In this document: positions 47,203 to 56,700 of the stretch, in pieces | Layout: the number at the start of each line of letters is the position of its first letter | How positions within the stretch are numbered: the first letter of the stretch is position 1 | NCBI RefSeq assembly: GCF_021284745.1 | Contig: NZ_CP089925.1 | Span: 1-64,000, forward strand | Source of the DNA: Lysobacter sp. KIS68-7 | GTDB taxonomy: Bacteria > Pseudomonadota > Gammaproteobacteria > Xanthomonadales > Xanthomonadaceae | Direction: 5' to 3' | Length of the DNA stretch: 64,000 nt | Notes under the pieces: generated by a model | What the model saw: the letters and a program-made list of their open reading frames with translations, nothing else | Database searches by the model: none | Told to the model about the DNA's origin: nothing | Made by a program: the position numbers and the translations under genes

Positions 47203-49272
47203 TTACTTCGCCTCGTCGCCGATGTGCTGCTTCAGCCAGGCATTGACCGTGTCGTGCCACAGCACGCTGTTCTGCGGCTTGAGCACCCAATGGTTTTCAT
47301 CGGGGAAGTACAGGAACTTCGATTCGATGCCCTGGCGCTGTGCCGCGGTGAACGCACCGATGCCCTGCTCCACCGGAATGCGGAAGTCCTGCTGGCCGTG
47401 CACCACGAGGATCGGCTTCTTCCAGTTCTTCACGTGGTTCACCGGATTGAAGCGCTCGTAGCCCTCCGGATGGTCGATGGCGGTGCCGCCGTTCTCCCAT
47501 TCGCTGAACCACAGTTCTTCCGTCGCGAACCCCATCATGCGCTGGTCGAACACGCCGTCGTGCGTGACCAGGCACTTCCACGGTTCGTTCCAGTTGCCGG
47601 CGATCCAGTTGACCATGAAGCCGCCGTAGGACGCGCCGAGCGCGCAGGCCTTGTCGGCGTTGAGGAAGTCGAACTGCTGCTGCGCCGCGGCCCAACCCTT
47701 CTGCAGGTCTTCCAGCGGGCGATCGCCCCAGTGCTGGCTGATCGCATCGGTGAAGGCCTGGCCGTAACCGGTGGAGCCGTGGAAGTCGATCATGACCACC
47801 GCGTAGCCCTGGCCCGCGTACGTCTGCGGATTCCAGCGATAGCTCCAGCCGTTGCCGAAGCTGCCCTGCGGGCCGCCGTGGATGAGGAAGGCCACCGGGT
47901 ACTTCTTGCCGGGCTGGTAATTCCACGGCTTCACGACGTAGCCGTGCACCGTTTCGTTGTTCCAGCCCTTGAACTGGAACTGCTGCGCATCGCCGAACTT
48001 CACGTCGGGCAGCATTTCGCCCGCGGTCTTCGTGATCGCGCGCTTGTTGCTGCCATCCAACTGCGCGGCGTACAGCACGTCGCCCGACTGCAGCGAGTTG
48101 CGGGTGAAGGCCAGCGTCGGGCCGGCGACGGCGAGCGCGGTCACCGTGCCGTCGGCGACGAGCGTCTTCGCTTCGCCACTGGCGATGTCCACCAGGAACA
48201 TCGGCGCCTGGCCGACGTATTCGGCGGTGGTGTAGATCGACTTGCCGTCGTCCGACAACACGATGCCATTGGCGGAGACGTCCCACTTCGGCGCGATCTC
48301 GCGCGCATTTCCGCTGCCCATGTCCATCGCCATCAGGCCGAAGCGGTCGGCTTCGAAGCCCGGGCGCTGCATCGCGCGGTAGTACAGCGTCTTGCCGTCC
48401 TTCGCGAACACCGGGCCGGTGTCCCACGCCGGGTTGTTCGGGGTGAGGTTCTTCGCGGTGCCCGTGCCGTCGGCATTGACGAGGAAGAGGTCGAAGTTGG
48501 TCGACCACGGTTCCTTGCCGTCGGACTTGCGCGCGGAGAGCACGAGCGACTTGCCGTCGGGCGACCAGGTGAATTCGCTGGAATCGCCGAACGGACGCGA
48601 AGGCACGTCACCGATCACGTCGGCGCCGACGAGCGTGGCCTGCGTGATCTTCGCCTCGCCGAGCGGCGCCACGAAGAGGCGATTGAGCTTGCCTTCGTTC
48701 CAGGCGTCCCAGTGGCGGATGAAGAGATGGTCGAACAGCTTGCCCGATGCCTTCGTCTCGCCTTTGTCCTTGTCCTTCTTCGCGGTGCACGCCAGGTCGG
48801 CCTTGCACTCGGCGTAAGCCTCCATGCCCAGCGCGACGTGCTTGCCGTCCGGCGACACCTTGAACGCGCCCACGTCGAGCGCGACGTCGGTCAGCTGCAC
48901 CGGCGCGCCGCCGGCCACCGGGATCGCGTAGAGCTGCATCGAACCCGACTTCGCGCTGAGGAAGTACACGCGCGTGCCGTCGGCCGAGTATTCCGGCGAG
49001 TTGACGTTCCAGCCTTCCGGCGTGAGGCGCACGGGCGGTGCGGCGTCGCGCGCGAACAGGTCTTCGATCCACAGGGACGTACTCGATTTGTTGGCGGCGA
49101 AGTCTACGACGCGCTTGGCGAACACGACCTTGCGGCCGTCCGGCGAAAGCACCGGCGAGGACACGCGATCGAGCTTGGCGAGGTCGCGCACTTCGAAACC
49201 GCGCGCGGCATGCGCCGCGATGGGAAGCGCCGACAGCAGCGCGAGGGACAGCAGGGCAGGACGGAGGTTCAT
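47203..49272 (-). CDS. Exported S9-family peptidase (dipeptidyl/acylaminoacyl peptidase type)
   Basis: The 689-aa protein has a signal peptide (LLSLALLSALPIAAHA). A beta-propeller follows at about 40-420 with WD40-like PD40 repeats (SPVLSPDGRKVVFAKR, FTWSPDGKSLVLSARK). The C-terminal alpha/beta hydrolase has its serine nucleophile in CALGASYGGFMVNWIAG, the Asp in VVHGQQDFRIPVEQG and the His in FPDENHWVL. It removes short peptides from the N-termini of oligopeptides in the periplasm. The ATG at 49272 is chosen for the signal peptide. It follows the OPT transporter by 14 bases, forming a peptide-use operon. Confidence 0.93.
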   Translation of the reverse strand: MNLRPALLSLALLSALPIAAHAARGFEVRDLAKLDRVSSPVLSPDGRKVVFAKRVVDFAANKSSTSLWIEDLFARDAAPPVRLTPEGWNVNSPEYSADGTRVYFLSAKSGSMQLYAIPVAGGAPVQLTDVALDVGAFKVSPDGKHVALGMEAYAECKADLACTAKKDKDKGETKASGKLFDHLFIRHWDAWNEGKLNRLFVAPLGEAKITQATLVGADVIGDVPSRPFGDSSEFTWSPDGKSLVLSARKSDGKEPWSTNFDLFLVNADGTGTAKNLTPNNPAWDTGPVFAKDGKTLYYRAMQRPGFEADRFGLMAMDMGSGNAREIAPKWDVSANGIVLSDDGKSIYTTAEYVGQAPMFLVDIASGEAKTLVADGTVTALAVAGPTLAFTRNSLQSGDVLYAAQLDGSNKRAITKTAGEMLPDVKFGDAQQFQFKGWNNETVHGYVVKPWNYQPGKKYPVAFLIHGGPQGSFGNGWSYRWNPQTYAGQGYAVVMIDFHGSTGYGQAFTDAISQHWGDRPLEDLQKGWAAAQQQFDFLNADKACALGASYGGFMVNWIAGNWNEPWKCLVTHDGVFDQRMMGFATEELWFSEWENGGTAIDHPEGYERFNPVNHVKNWKKPILVVHGQQDFRIPVEQGIGAFTAAQRQGIESKFLYFPDENHWVLKPQNSVLWHDTVNAWLKQHIGDEAK

Positions 49273-49286
49273 GTGGGAATACCCGA

Positions 49287-51278
49287 TCAGGCGTTGTTGA
49301 CCGTGCGCGCCATGCGCTCGGTCCAGCGATAGAGGAAGAAGATGGCGGCGACGAAGGCAATGCCGCCGAGCCACACGGCCGGGCCGTTGGCGAATTCGTC
49401 GCCCACGATGGCCAGCGGGAACAGCTTGAACGCGACGATGCCCGCGATCAGCACGCCGATCAGGCCTTCGCCCACGATCATGCCGGAGGCCAGCAGGACG
49501 CCGAGCTGCTTGGTCGCTTCGGGGCGGGCGCTGCGATCGGCGCGCTTGTCGAAGTACCAGCCGGCAATCGCGCCGACGACGACCATCAACGTCGAGGACG
49601 TCGGGAGGTAGATGCCCAGGCCCACGGCGAGCGGGGAGAGGTGCGCGCCCTTGGTCGTGCGGCGCAGCACTTCGTCGACGATGATCAGCACCACGCCGAT
49701 GCCCGCGCCGATGAGGATCAGGCTCCAGTCGATGTTGTTCTGGATCACGCCCATCGCGAGTGCGGAGATCAGTCCCGCCTGCGGTGCGGCGAGTGCCTTG
49801 GCGGTCGCGCCCGGCGCACCGACGAACCCGTAGGCCTCGTTCACCACGTCCAGCACGACGGGAATGATCGCCGCGCCGGCGATGACGCCGACCACCAGCG
49901 CCCACTGCTGCGCGGACGGTGTGGCGTCGACGAGCTGGCCGGTCTTCAGGTCCTGCAGGTTGTTGTTCGCGATTGCCGCCACGGTGAACACCACCGCGGT
50001 GACGAACAGCGCGAAGGCGACCAGGCCCTTTTCATGGCCCGGCTCGAGCAGCGGCTTGATGCCGAACACGAGCAGCAGCGCCGCGCCGATCACCACGAGG
50101 ATGCCGATGCCGGACAAAGGACTGTTCGACGAACCGATCAGGCCGGCCATGTAGCCGCACACCGTCGACACCAGGAAGCTCATGACCACGATGTAGAGCA
50201 GGCCACCGAGCACCAGCGGCCACATGTGGTCGCCCAGGCCCGTCTCCGTGGCGAAGTTCGACAGGATCCACGCGATGGGCGCGAAGCACGCGAGCATCAC
50301 CGCGCCGACGATCGTGATCGGGATGTCGTGCTCGGTGCGCGGCAGCGAGGCCAGGTCGCCGGCCTTGCGCACGCGCTGTGCGGCCATCGCCGAGGTGAGG
50401 CCGCTGACGACCGGCTTCACCAGCTTGCCGAGCGTCCAGATGGCGGCGACGCCGATCGTGCCGGCGCCGATGAAGCGCACGTTGGTGCTCCACGTCGCGC
50501 TCGCGATGTCTTCCAGGCTGCCGCCGGTCGCTTCATGCAGGAAGGAGAAGTGCGGCACGCCCCAGGCCCAGCCGATGAACGCGCCGAGCAGCATCGCCAG
50601 GCCCACCCACAGGCCGACGAGGTGGCCGACCGCGAACAGCGCCATCGACAATGCGAAGTCGAAACCGGTGACGCCCTCGCCCACGCGGAAGTAGCTCTTC
50701 ACGTCGCTGGTGAAGGTGCGCGTGGCGACGATCGCGGCGAACACCGCGGCGACGATCGCGCCCCAGGTCACCGCCAGCAGGCCCGCGCGGCTGTCTTCGG
50801 CACCGTGCTTGGTGGCTTCGTCGCCCGGGCTGCCCACCTTGAGCACTTCGGCGCACGCCACGCCTTCCGGATACGGCAGGTCGGAGTTGGTGACCAGCGC
50901 GCGGCGCAGCGGGATCGAATACATCACGCCCAGGATGCCGCCGAGGGCGCAGATCAGGAACGAGGCCCAGTACGGGAAGCCCGTCCACCAGCCGATGATC
51001 ACCAGGCCCGGCAGCACGAAGATGATCGAGGACAACGTACCGGCCGCCGAAGCGACGGTCTGCACGATGTTGTTTTCCTGGATCGACGTGTTCTTGAAGT
51101 TGCGCAGCAGCGCCATCGAGATGACGGCGGCGGGGATGGAGGTGGCGAAGGTCAGGCCGGCCTTGAGGCCGAAGAAGACGTTGGCCGCGGTGAATGCGAG
51201 GGTGATCACGACCCCGAGCACCAGGGCGCGCAGGGTGAATTCGGTCCGCGGTGCGGCGGCGAGGTGCGGTGTACTCAC
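49287..51278 (-). CDS. OPT-family oligopeptide transporter
   Basis: The 663-aa membrane protein has about 15-16 helices and OPT family features: ALVLGVVITLAFTAANVFFG, LKAGLTFATSIPAAVISMAL, and DLPYPEGVACAEVLKVG. OPT proteins import oligopeptides or metal-peptide complexes with protons. It is first in an operon with the S9 peptidase, so imported or periplasmic peptides are the likely substrate. It is divergent from the POT transporter 160 bases away. Confidence 0.93.
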   Translation of the reverse strand: MSTPHLAAAPRTEFTLRALVLGVVITLAFTAANVFFGLKAGLTFATSIPAAVISMALLRNFKNTSIQENNIVQTVASAAGTLSSIIFVLPGLVIIGWWTGFPYWASFLICALGGILGVMYSIPLRRALVTNSDLPYPEGVACAEVLKVGSPGDEATKHGAEDSRAGLLAVTWGAIVAAVFAAIVATRTFTSDVKSYFRVGEGVTGFDFALSMALFAVGHLVGLWVGLAMLLGAFIGWAWGVPHFSFLHEATGGSLEDIASATWSTNVRFIGAGTIGVAAIWTLGKLVKPVVSGLTSAMAAQRVRKAGDLASLPRTEHDIPITIVGAVMLACFAPIAWILSNFATETGLGDHMWPLVLGGLLYIVVMSFLVSTVCGYMAGLIGSSNSPLSGIGILVVIGAALLLVFGIKPLLEPGHEKGLVAFALFVTAVVFTVAAIANNNLQDLKTGQLVDATPSAQQWALVVGVIAGAAIIPVVLDVVNEAYGFVGAPGATAKALAAPQAGLISALAMGVIQNNIDWSLILIGAGIGVVLIIVDEVLRRTTKGAHLSPLAVGLGIYLPTSSTLMVVVGAIAGWYFDKRADRSARPEATKQLGVLLASGMIVGEGLIGVLIAGIVAFKLFPLAIVGDEFANGPAVWLGGIAFVAAIFFLYRWTERMARTVNNA

Positions 51279-51438
51279 GGGCGAGTCCTGTTGGGCCGGG
51301 GCAAAAGCCCGCCCACCCTAGTGGGCGCCCCCGGCGACGGCAAGCCCCGCGGCCGCTTGCCGCCCGGGACCTCGGGCACCCGCCCTCCCCGCGCCGCCCC
51401 GGCTACACTCCGGGCGCATCACTCCGGGGGGAGCCTGC

Positions 51439-53172
51439 GTGTCCGCCGTCACCGCCTATACCGAGATTCCGCGCAGCGAGGATTTCCTCGGGCACCCGAA
51501 AGGGGTGTTCGTCTGCTTCTTCACCGAGATGTGGGAGCGCTTTTCGTTCTACGGGATGAAGGCGCTGTTGTTGCTGTATCTCCTGAAACACCACGGCTTC
51601 AACGACGACTCGGGTTACGACCTGATCGGCGCCTACGGCGGCCTGGTCTACGCGGTGCCGGTGATCGGCGGGCTGGTCGCCGACCGATGGCTCGGCATGC
51701 GCAAGGCGGTGGTCCTCGGTGGCGTGCTGCTGTGCCTCGGGCACCTGGGCATGGCGGTGGAAGGCCACGACGCGCATCGCGTCAACGGCGTGATGGTGCG
51801 CGATGAAGGCGCGCTGCAGATCTTCTATCTCTCGCTCGCGCTGATCATCGTCGGCGTGGGTTTCCTCAAGCCGAACATCTCCACCATCGTCGGCAAGCTG
51901 TACGCCGAAGACGATCCGCGGCGCGATTCGGGCTTCACGCTGTTCTATGCCGGCATCAACGTCGGCGGCTTGTTCGCGGGTCTGATCTGCGCCTTCCTCG
52001 GCGAGACCTATGGGTGGAAGTACGGCTTCGGCGCGGCGGGCGTGGGCATGATCGCGGGCCTGGCGATGTTCCTGTGGGGCCAGAAATACTTGCATGGGCA
52101 CGCGGAACCGCGCGATCCAGCGGCGCTGAAGCAACGCGTCGCGGCCCTGCCGAGGGAATGGTGGATCTACCTGCTTGCGGTCGGCGGCGTGGCGGTCGTC
52201 TGGCAGCTGATCCAGCGCACGGCCACGGTACACAACGCGATGCACCTGGTCGCGCTGGCGTTCGGCCTGTGGTTCGTCTGGTATCTCATCGCGCGCTGCA
52301 ATCGCGTGCAACGCGAACAGATGGTCGCGCTGATCGTGCTGATCCTCGGCGTGCTGGTGTTCTTCACCCTGTACGAGCAGACCTACGGCTCGTGGCTCAC
52401 CTTCACCGACCGCCTGATGACCAAGGACATGTTCCCGTCGATGGTGAGCGACGCGAGCGGCACGCTGCCGTGGTCCGTGTGGCTGATGGTGGGCACGCCG
52501 GTGATCATCGTGATGGCGCTGAAGTCGAGCGACGCCGGCAAGCTCGGGATGGCGCGCGCGCTGGTCGCCATCTGGGTCCTGGCGATGGCGGTCGCGTGCT
52601 TCCGCGACGTCGTACTGGTGCCGCAGACGGCCGGCTCGCTCACCTTCCTCGGTTCGTTCTTCGTCGTGTTGCTCTCTCCCCTGTTCGCGTGGTTGTGGCC
52701 GTGGCTCGAGGCGCGCGGCTGGAACCCGAGCAAGCCGGCGAAGAGCGGCATCGGGTTGTTGTTCGCCGCCCTCGCCTTCCTGCCGCTGTTGTCGGCGGCG
52801 CATTCGATCGATGCACAGGGTGCGTTGGCGAGCGTGTGGTGGTTGGTGCTTGCGTATTTCCTGCTGGAGGTCGGCGAGATGTGCCTGTCGCCGATCGGCC
52901 TGTCGGCGGTGACGCAGTTGTCGGTGGCGCAGGTGGTCGGTTTGATGATGGGTGGGTTCTGGTTGGCGACGGCGTATTCGGAGGTGCTCGCGGCGCAGTT
53001 CGGCAAGCTTGCGTCGATCGATGTGCCTGAGAGTGGGGCGATCGATGCGGTGGAGGCTGCCGGGAAGTACGGGCATCTGTTCCAGCTGATGGTGTGGATC
53101 GGGCTTGGAGCCGCGTTGGTGTTTTTCGTGTTGGCTCCCTTGCTGCGGCGCTGGATGCATGGGGTGAAGTGA
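51439..53172 (+). CDS. POT/PTR2-family proton-dependent peptide transporter
   Basis: The 577-aa protein has 14 predicted helices and the POT motif EMWERFSFYGMKALLLLYLL (ExxERFxYYG type, near 30-40), then GGLVYAVPVIGGLVADRWLG and GFLKPNISTIVGKLY, followed by FTLFYAGINVGGLFAG. It imports di- and tripeptides with protons. Translation starts at GTG 51439 after GGGGGGAG; a TACACT -10 element lies nearby upstream. With the OPT transporter and peptidase it forms a peptide-scavenging locus. The last third uses more TTG and GNG codons than the start. Confidence 0.95.
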   Translation: MSAVTAYTEIPRSEDFLGHPKGVFVCFFTEMWERFSFYGMKALLLLYLLKHHGFNDDSGYDLIGAYGGLVYAVPVIGGLVADRWLGMRKAVVLGGVLLCLGHLGMAVEGHDAHRVNGVMVRDEGALQIFYLSLALIIVGVGFLKPNISTIVGKLYAEDDPRRDSGFTLFYAGINVGGLFAGLICAFLGETYGWKYGFGAAGVGMIAGLAMFLWGQKYLHGHAEPRDPAALKQRVAALPREWWIYLLAVGGVAVVWQLIQRTATVHNAMHLVALAFGLWFVWYLIARCNRVQREQMVALIVLILGVLVFFTLYEQTYGSWLTFTDRLMTKDMFPSMVSDASGTLPWSVWLMVGTPVIIVMALKSSDAGKLGMARALVAIWVLAMAVACFRDVVLVPQTAGSLTFLGSFFVVLLSPLFAWLWPWLEARGWNPSKPAKSGIGLLFAALAFLPLLSAAHSIDAQGALASVWWLVLAYFLLEVGEMCLSPIGLSAVTQLSVAQVVGLMMGGFWLATAYSEVLAAQFGKLASIDVPESGAIDAVEAAGKYGHLFQLMVWIGLGAALVFFVLAPLLRRWMHGVK

Positions 53173-53211
53173 CGCTGCTCTGCTGTGCTCCACTAGATCG
53201 GCGGATCGCCA

Positions 53212-53278
53212 TGAGGTGTCGTGTGTGTCTTGTCCACTCCATACGACAAGTCGCGGCCAAGACACACACGACACCTCA
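53212..53278. repeat. Long inverted repeat 1 (21-bp arms)
   Basis: Arms at 53212-53232 and 53258-53278 are perfect reverse complements of 21 bases (the arm begins TGAGGTGTCGTGTGTG) around a 25-base loop. It starts 40 bases after the POT transporter stop. No T-run follows. Confidence 0.85.
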
Positions 53279-53662
53279 CGTCGCTCCGCTCGCGACTTGA
53301 TGTTTTCGCGGAGCGTCTGGGAGAACGGCGCGCCGCAAGCAGAACCTCACGCGCCTACACCGTAAATTCTGAGGGTCGGCCCGTCGCCCACCTCGGCGCT
53401 GCGCCGTCGCGTGCGTCACCTTCGGCAGGCAACGTGCCTAGCGAGGTTTGTGAGCACGCGCCCCTTCGGACCGAAGGTACGTCCCCAACAATTGATATCT
53501 AGGCACCTTGCCCTCCGAAGCGGGACGCACATGCCGATGCAGCGAGCGAGGGGGCAAAGTGCCGACCGTCCGCAGCCGGAAGTTGGCGCAGGCGATCGCA
53601 TCGCGGTGGCACGCGGCTTCCAGACGCTCCGCGCAAACATCCGATCGCGAGCGGGCCGACGT

Positions 53663-53726
53663 GAGCTGCCGTGTGCTCCTCGACGGGAGCTGCGGTATGT
53701 GAGCGGCGAGGAGCACACGGCAGCTC
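53663..53726. repeat. Long inverted repeat 2 (20-bp arms)
   Basis: Arms at 53663-53682 and 53707-53726 are perfect reverse complements of 20 bases (the arm begins GAGCTGCCGTGTGCTC) around a 24-base loop. It ends 55 bases before the autotransporter stop. Arm length and loop size nearly equal those of repeat 1 although the sequences differ. Confidence 0.85.
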
Positions 53727-53770
53727 GCGGCGGAACGCCCGTCTTGTGGCGGCGGAACGCCCGTCTTGTG
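53727..53770. repeat. 22-bp tandem duplication
   Basis: Two identical 22-base units (53727-53748 and 53749-53770), each containing GGAACGCCCGTCTTGTG, lie directly between inverted repeat 2 and the autotransporter stop codon. Confidence 0.85.
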
Positions 53771-53781
53771 GAGGCCGAAGC

Positions 53782-56700
53782 TCACCACTGCACGCGAGCT
53801 CCGATCGTGGCCTGCTGGCGATCGACGTCGGTTCCTTGCAGGCTCGTCCCGTAGGAGAGCGTGCCGAACCAGCTGAAGTTGCGCCCCGTGCGCGCCTCGA
53901 AGCCGACATCGACGGTCGTCGCCAAGCCAAGCGCGTGGTTGGGCAGCGCCGTCGCACCGACGCGCATCGCCTGCGCACTTTCGCCGAACGTGTCTTCCAC
54001 GCCGACAGTCATCCAGGGCTTCCACTGCGTTCCACTTCGCTCGAACGCATGCTCGATGCGCAGGTCCGCGCGCGCCGTGCCGATCGTGTCGTCGACCAGC
54101 TCGACGCGCTTGCCGCTCGCATCCACCAGGTCGCGCCAATGCGACGCGATGCCGCCCACCTGCAGGTGCGGCTCCAACGTCCAGCCCTGCGCAGGCGTGA
54201 ACGTTTTGCCCCCGCGCAAAGCCACCGACAGCGATTCGCCCATCACCTTCTGGCGGAATCCGTCGTGCGTGCCCACATGGTCCGCGTGCAGTTGGCCGAA
54301 GGCGGTGCCATCGAAGTGCAGGCCACTGCCCGACGCGAAGGTGCCGTACATGCCGAAGCCGGACGTTTGCGTGCGGATGTTGGCGCTTGTGTTCGCGGCG
54401 AGCGCGCCGGAGGCCTCGCCCGTCGCCCAGTAGTTGCCACGTTGCATCGCGGCGAAGATGCCACCGCGGAGTGTCTTCGACGGGCTGTCGTGGCCGAAGA
54501 TGTCCGCGCCCATGGTCAGGCTCGTGCCATCGCCGCTGAAGGCGACGCCCGGGTTGGCGCCCATCGTGATTTCGTCGACACCCACCGCGGCCCAAGCGCC
54601 GTGGCAATCGTCGAACTGCTGCGTGCTCGCGCGCTTGCCTTGCGTATCCTGCTTGCCGCATTGCATGCGATCGTCGCGTTGGCCTGCGAGATGACCGAAG
54701 GCGAGGTCGATCGGTGCGCGGGCGGTGATCGTGCCGATGGTCGGGATCGCGACGTAGCCGGGGACTTCCGGGAGCAACGACGATGCGTCGGTGTGCAGGT
54801 ACCAGGCGCCGTCGGTGGCGTCCTGGCCGAATGTCCAGTCGAGCGCACTGCCGGGCAGGCGGATCACGTTGCCGCTCGCATCGGCGACGACGAAGGTCCC
54901 CTCGCCCGCGACATCGTTCGGGCTGTCGACGATCTTGATGGAGGTGGACTGCGTGACGGTGCTGCCGTCGCCGTCGAAGGCGATGCGCGTGGTGCCGCGG
55001 ACATCGCCGTCGATGTCCAGTCCGCCCGCCGTGCCACGCGTGGGCGACACGGCGACCTGCAGAAGCGCATTGCCGCTGCCCGTGTAGTCGCCGTCGATGG
55101 CCATGCGGGCTTCGTCTACCTGGATCGTGCCGGCGTTTTCAAGCGAGCCTGCGATGTGCGCGCCGTCGCGCGCGGTGAGCGATGAAGTCCCGTCGATCGC
55201 CAGCGTGCCGCCCACGAGCGACAAAGCCTGCGCGAGTTGCAGCGTGCTGCCGTCCAGCAACGACATCCGTTCGATGTTCGCGAACTGCGGGAGCGTGCCG
55301 CCGTCGAGCGCCATGCCGTGGAAGCCGAGCGTGTCGTTGCCCGCACCGCCTTCGATGTCGGCGAGGCCGGACAAGTCGCCTCCCGCGAAATCGATGCGAT
55401 CGTTGCCCGCGCCGAAGTCGAGCGCGCCGATGACGCGACCGGCGGAGGCAAACGTATCGTCGCCGCTCGTGCCGGTGAAGGTCCCGTCGATGCGCAGGGT
55501 GGCACCGGAGGCGACCGTCGTCGCATGGCTCGCGAGCGTGGCATCCGCGCCGACCGCCAACGTTCCACCGTCGATGCGCGTGGCATCGAAGGCCTCCGCA
55601 CCCGACAAGACCAACGTGCCGGCGCCCTCCTTGTTCAATGTCTCGAAGCGGATCGTAGGGCCGAGTTCGAGGGATCCCGATTCGACGAACGCATCGATCG
55701 TATCGAAACCTGCACCGCCATCGATGGCCGATGCCAACGCGTGCGTGTCGGCGGCATCGTGCAGCCACAGGCGGTCGTCGCCGTCGCCGAGATCGACGCG
55801 GCCCGCGCCTTCAACGCGTCCGCCGATGTCGGCGAGGTCGCTGCCGGCCGTTCCGACGACCGCGCCGTCCACGCGCAAGGTCGTGCCGCTCGCGACGGTG
55901 AGCTCGCAAACGCCGATTAGCGATGCGTTCGCGCCCACCGATAGCGTGCCGCCTTGCACGTTGACGGTGTCGAAGACCGAAGGCGCGGTTCCGTCGACAG
56001 CGAGTACGCCGGTGCCGGTCTTCAGCAGCCCCTCGAAGTTCACCGCCGATCCGAGGTGCGCTTGCGTCGCGATGTCCGTCACCAGCGTGTCCGCGCCGCC
56101 GCCGCCATCGACGAGGCCGACGATCTGCGCCGCGTCTTCGACGGTGAGCGTGTCGTCGCCATCGCCCAGCGACAAGGCGCCGCCGCGCGTGTCGAGCAGG
56201 CCGGCGACGTCGACCACGTCGTTCCCGTCGCTTAGGTCGCCAGTGAGGTACGCCTGGCCGCCAGCGCCGACAACGAGCCTGTTGGCGCCCGTTCCCGCGA
56301 GCGTCGCGGCTGCGCCGGCGCCAGTGCCCACCGTGCCGTCGATGCGCAATGTCGTGTCGTCGGCGAGCGCAATCGACGATGTGGCGAGCGCGCCGGCCAC
56401 CTGCAGCGTGCCGCCTTCGATGGCCGTGCCTGTGTCGAACGTGCCGCTGCCGCCGAGCGTCGCGACGCCGGCGCCCTGCTTGCGCAAGCTTTCGAACTGC
56501 ACCGTCCTGCCTGCATCGAAGTCCATCGACGCCGCGGAATCCAGCACCACCGTATCGCCCGTGCCATGCGTGCCGCCGCTGACGACATTCGCGAGCACCG
56601 CGCCGTCGTGCAGCGTCAGCGTGTCCTCGCCCGCGCACAAGTCGATCGTGCCGCTGCCCGCCACGGTGCCCGACACGTCCATCGTGTCGTTGCCATCGCT

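Larger units (their letters stand above)
53173..53781. other. Gene-free spacer with long hairpins between convergent genes
   Basis: These 609 bases lie between the stops of the POT transporter and the giant autotransporter. I found no credible coding sequence; open frames here are Arg/Ser-rich and start without ribosome sites. The spacer contains two long perfect inverted repeats (53212-53278 and 53663-53726), a smaller one (CGCTCCGC at 53282-53289 with GCGGAGCG at 53308-53315), the palindrome CCTTCGG-A-CCGAAGG near 53460-53480, and a 22-bp tandem duplication (53727-53770). The mixture suggests a repeat-derived or mobile-element-derived segment. Confidence 0.7.

Noticed and set aside
53411-53854. 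Plus-strand frame of 147 codons in the convergent spacer
   Set aside because: It runs through both the inverted repeat and tandem repeat, lacks a ribosome site and extends into the autotransporter antisense.
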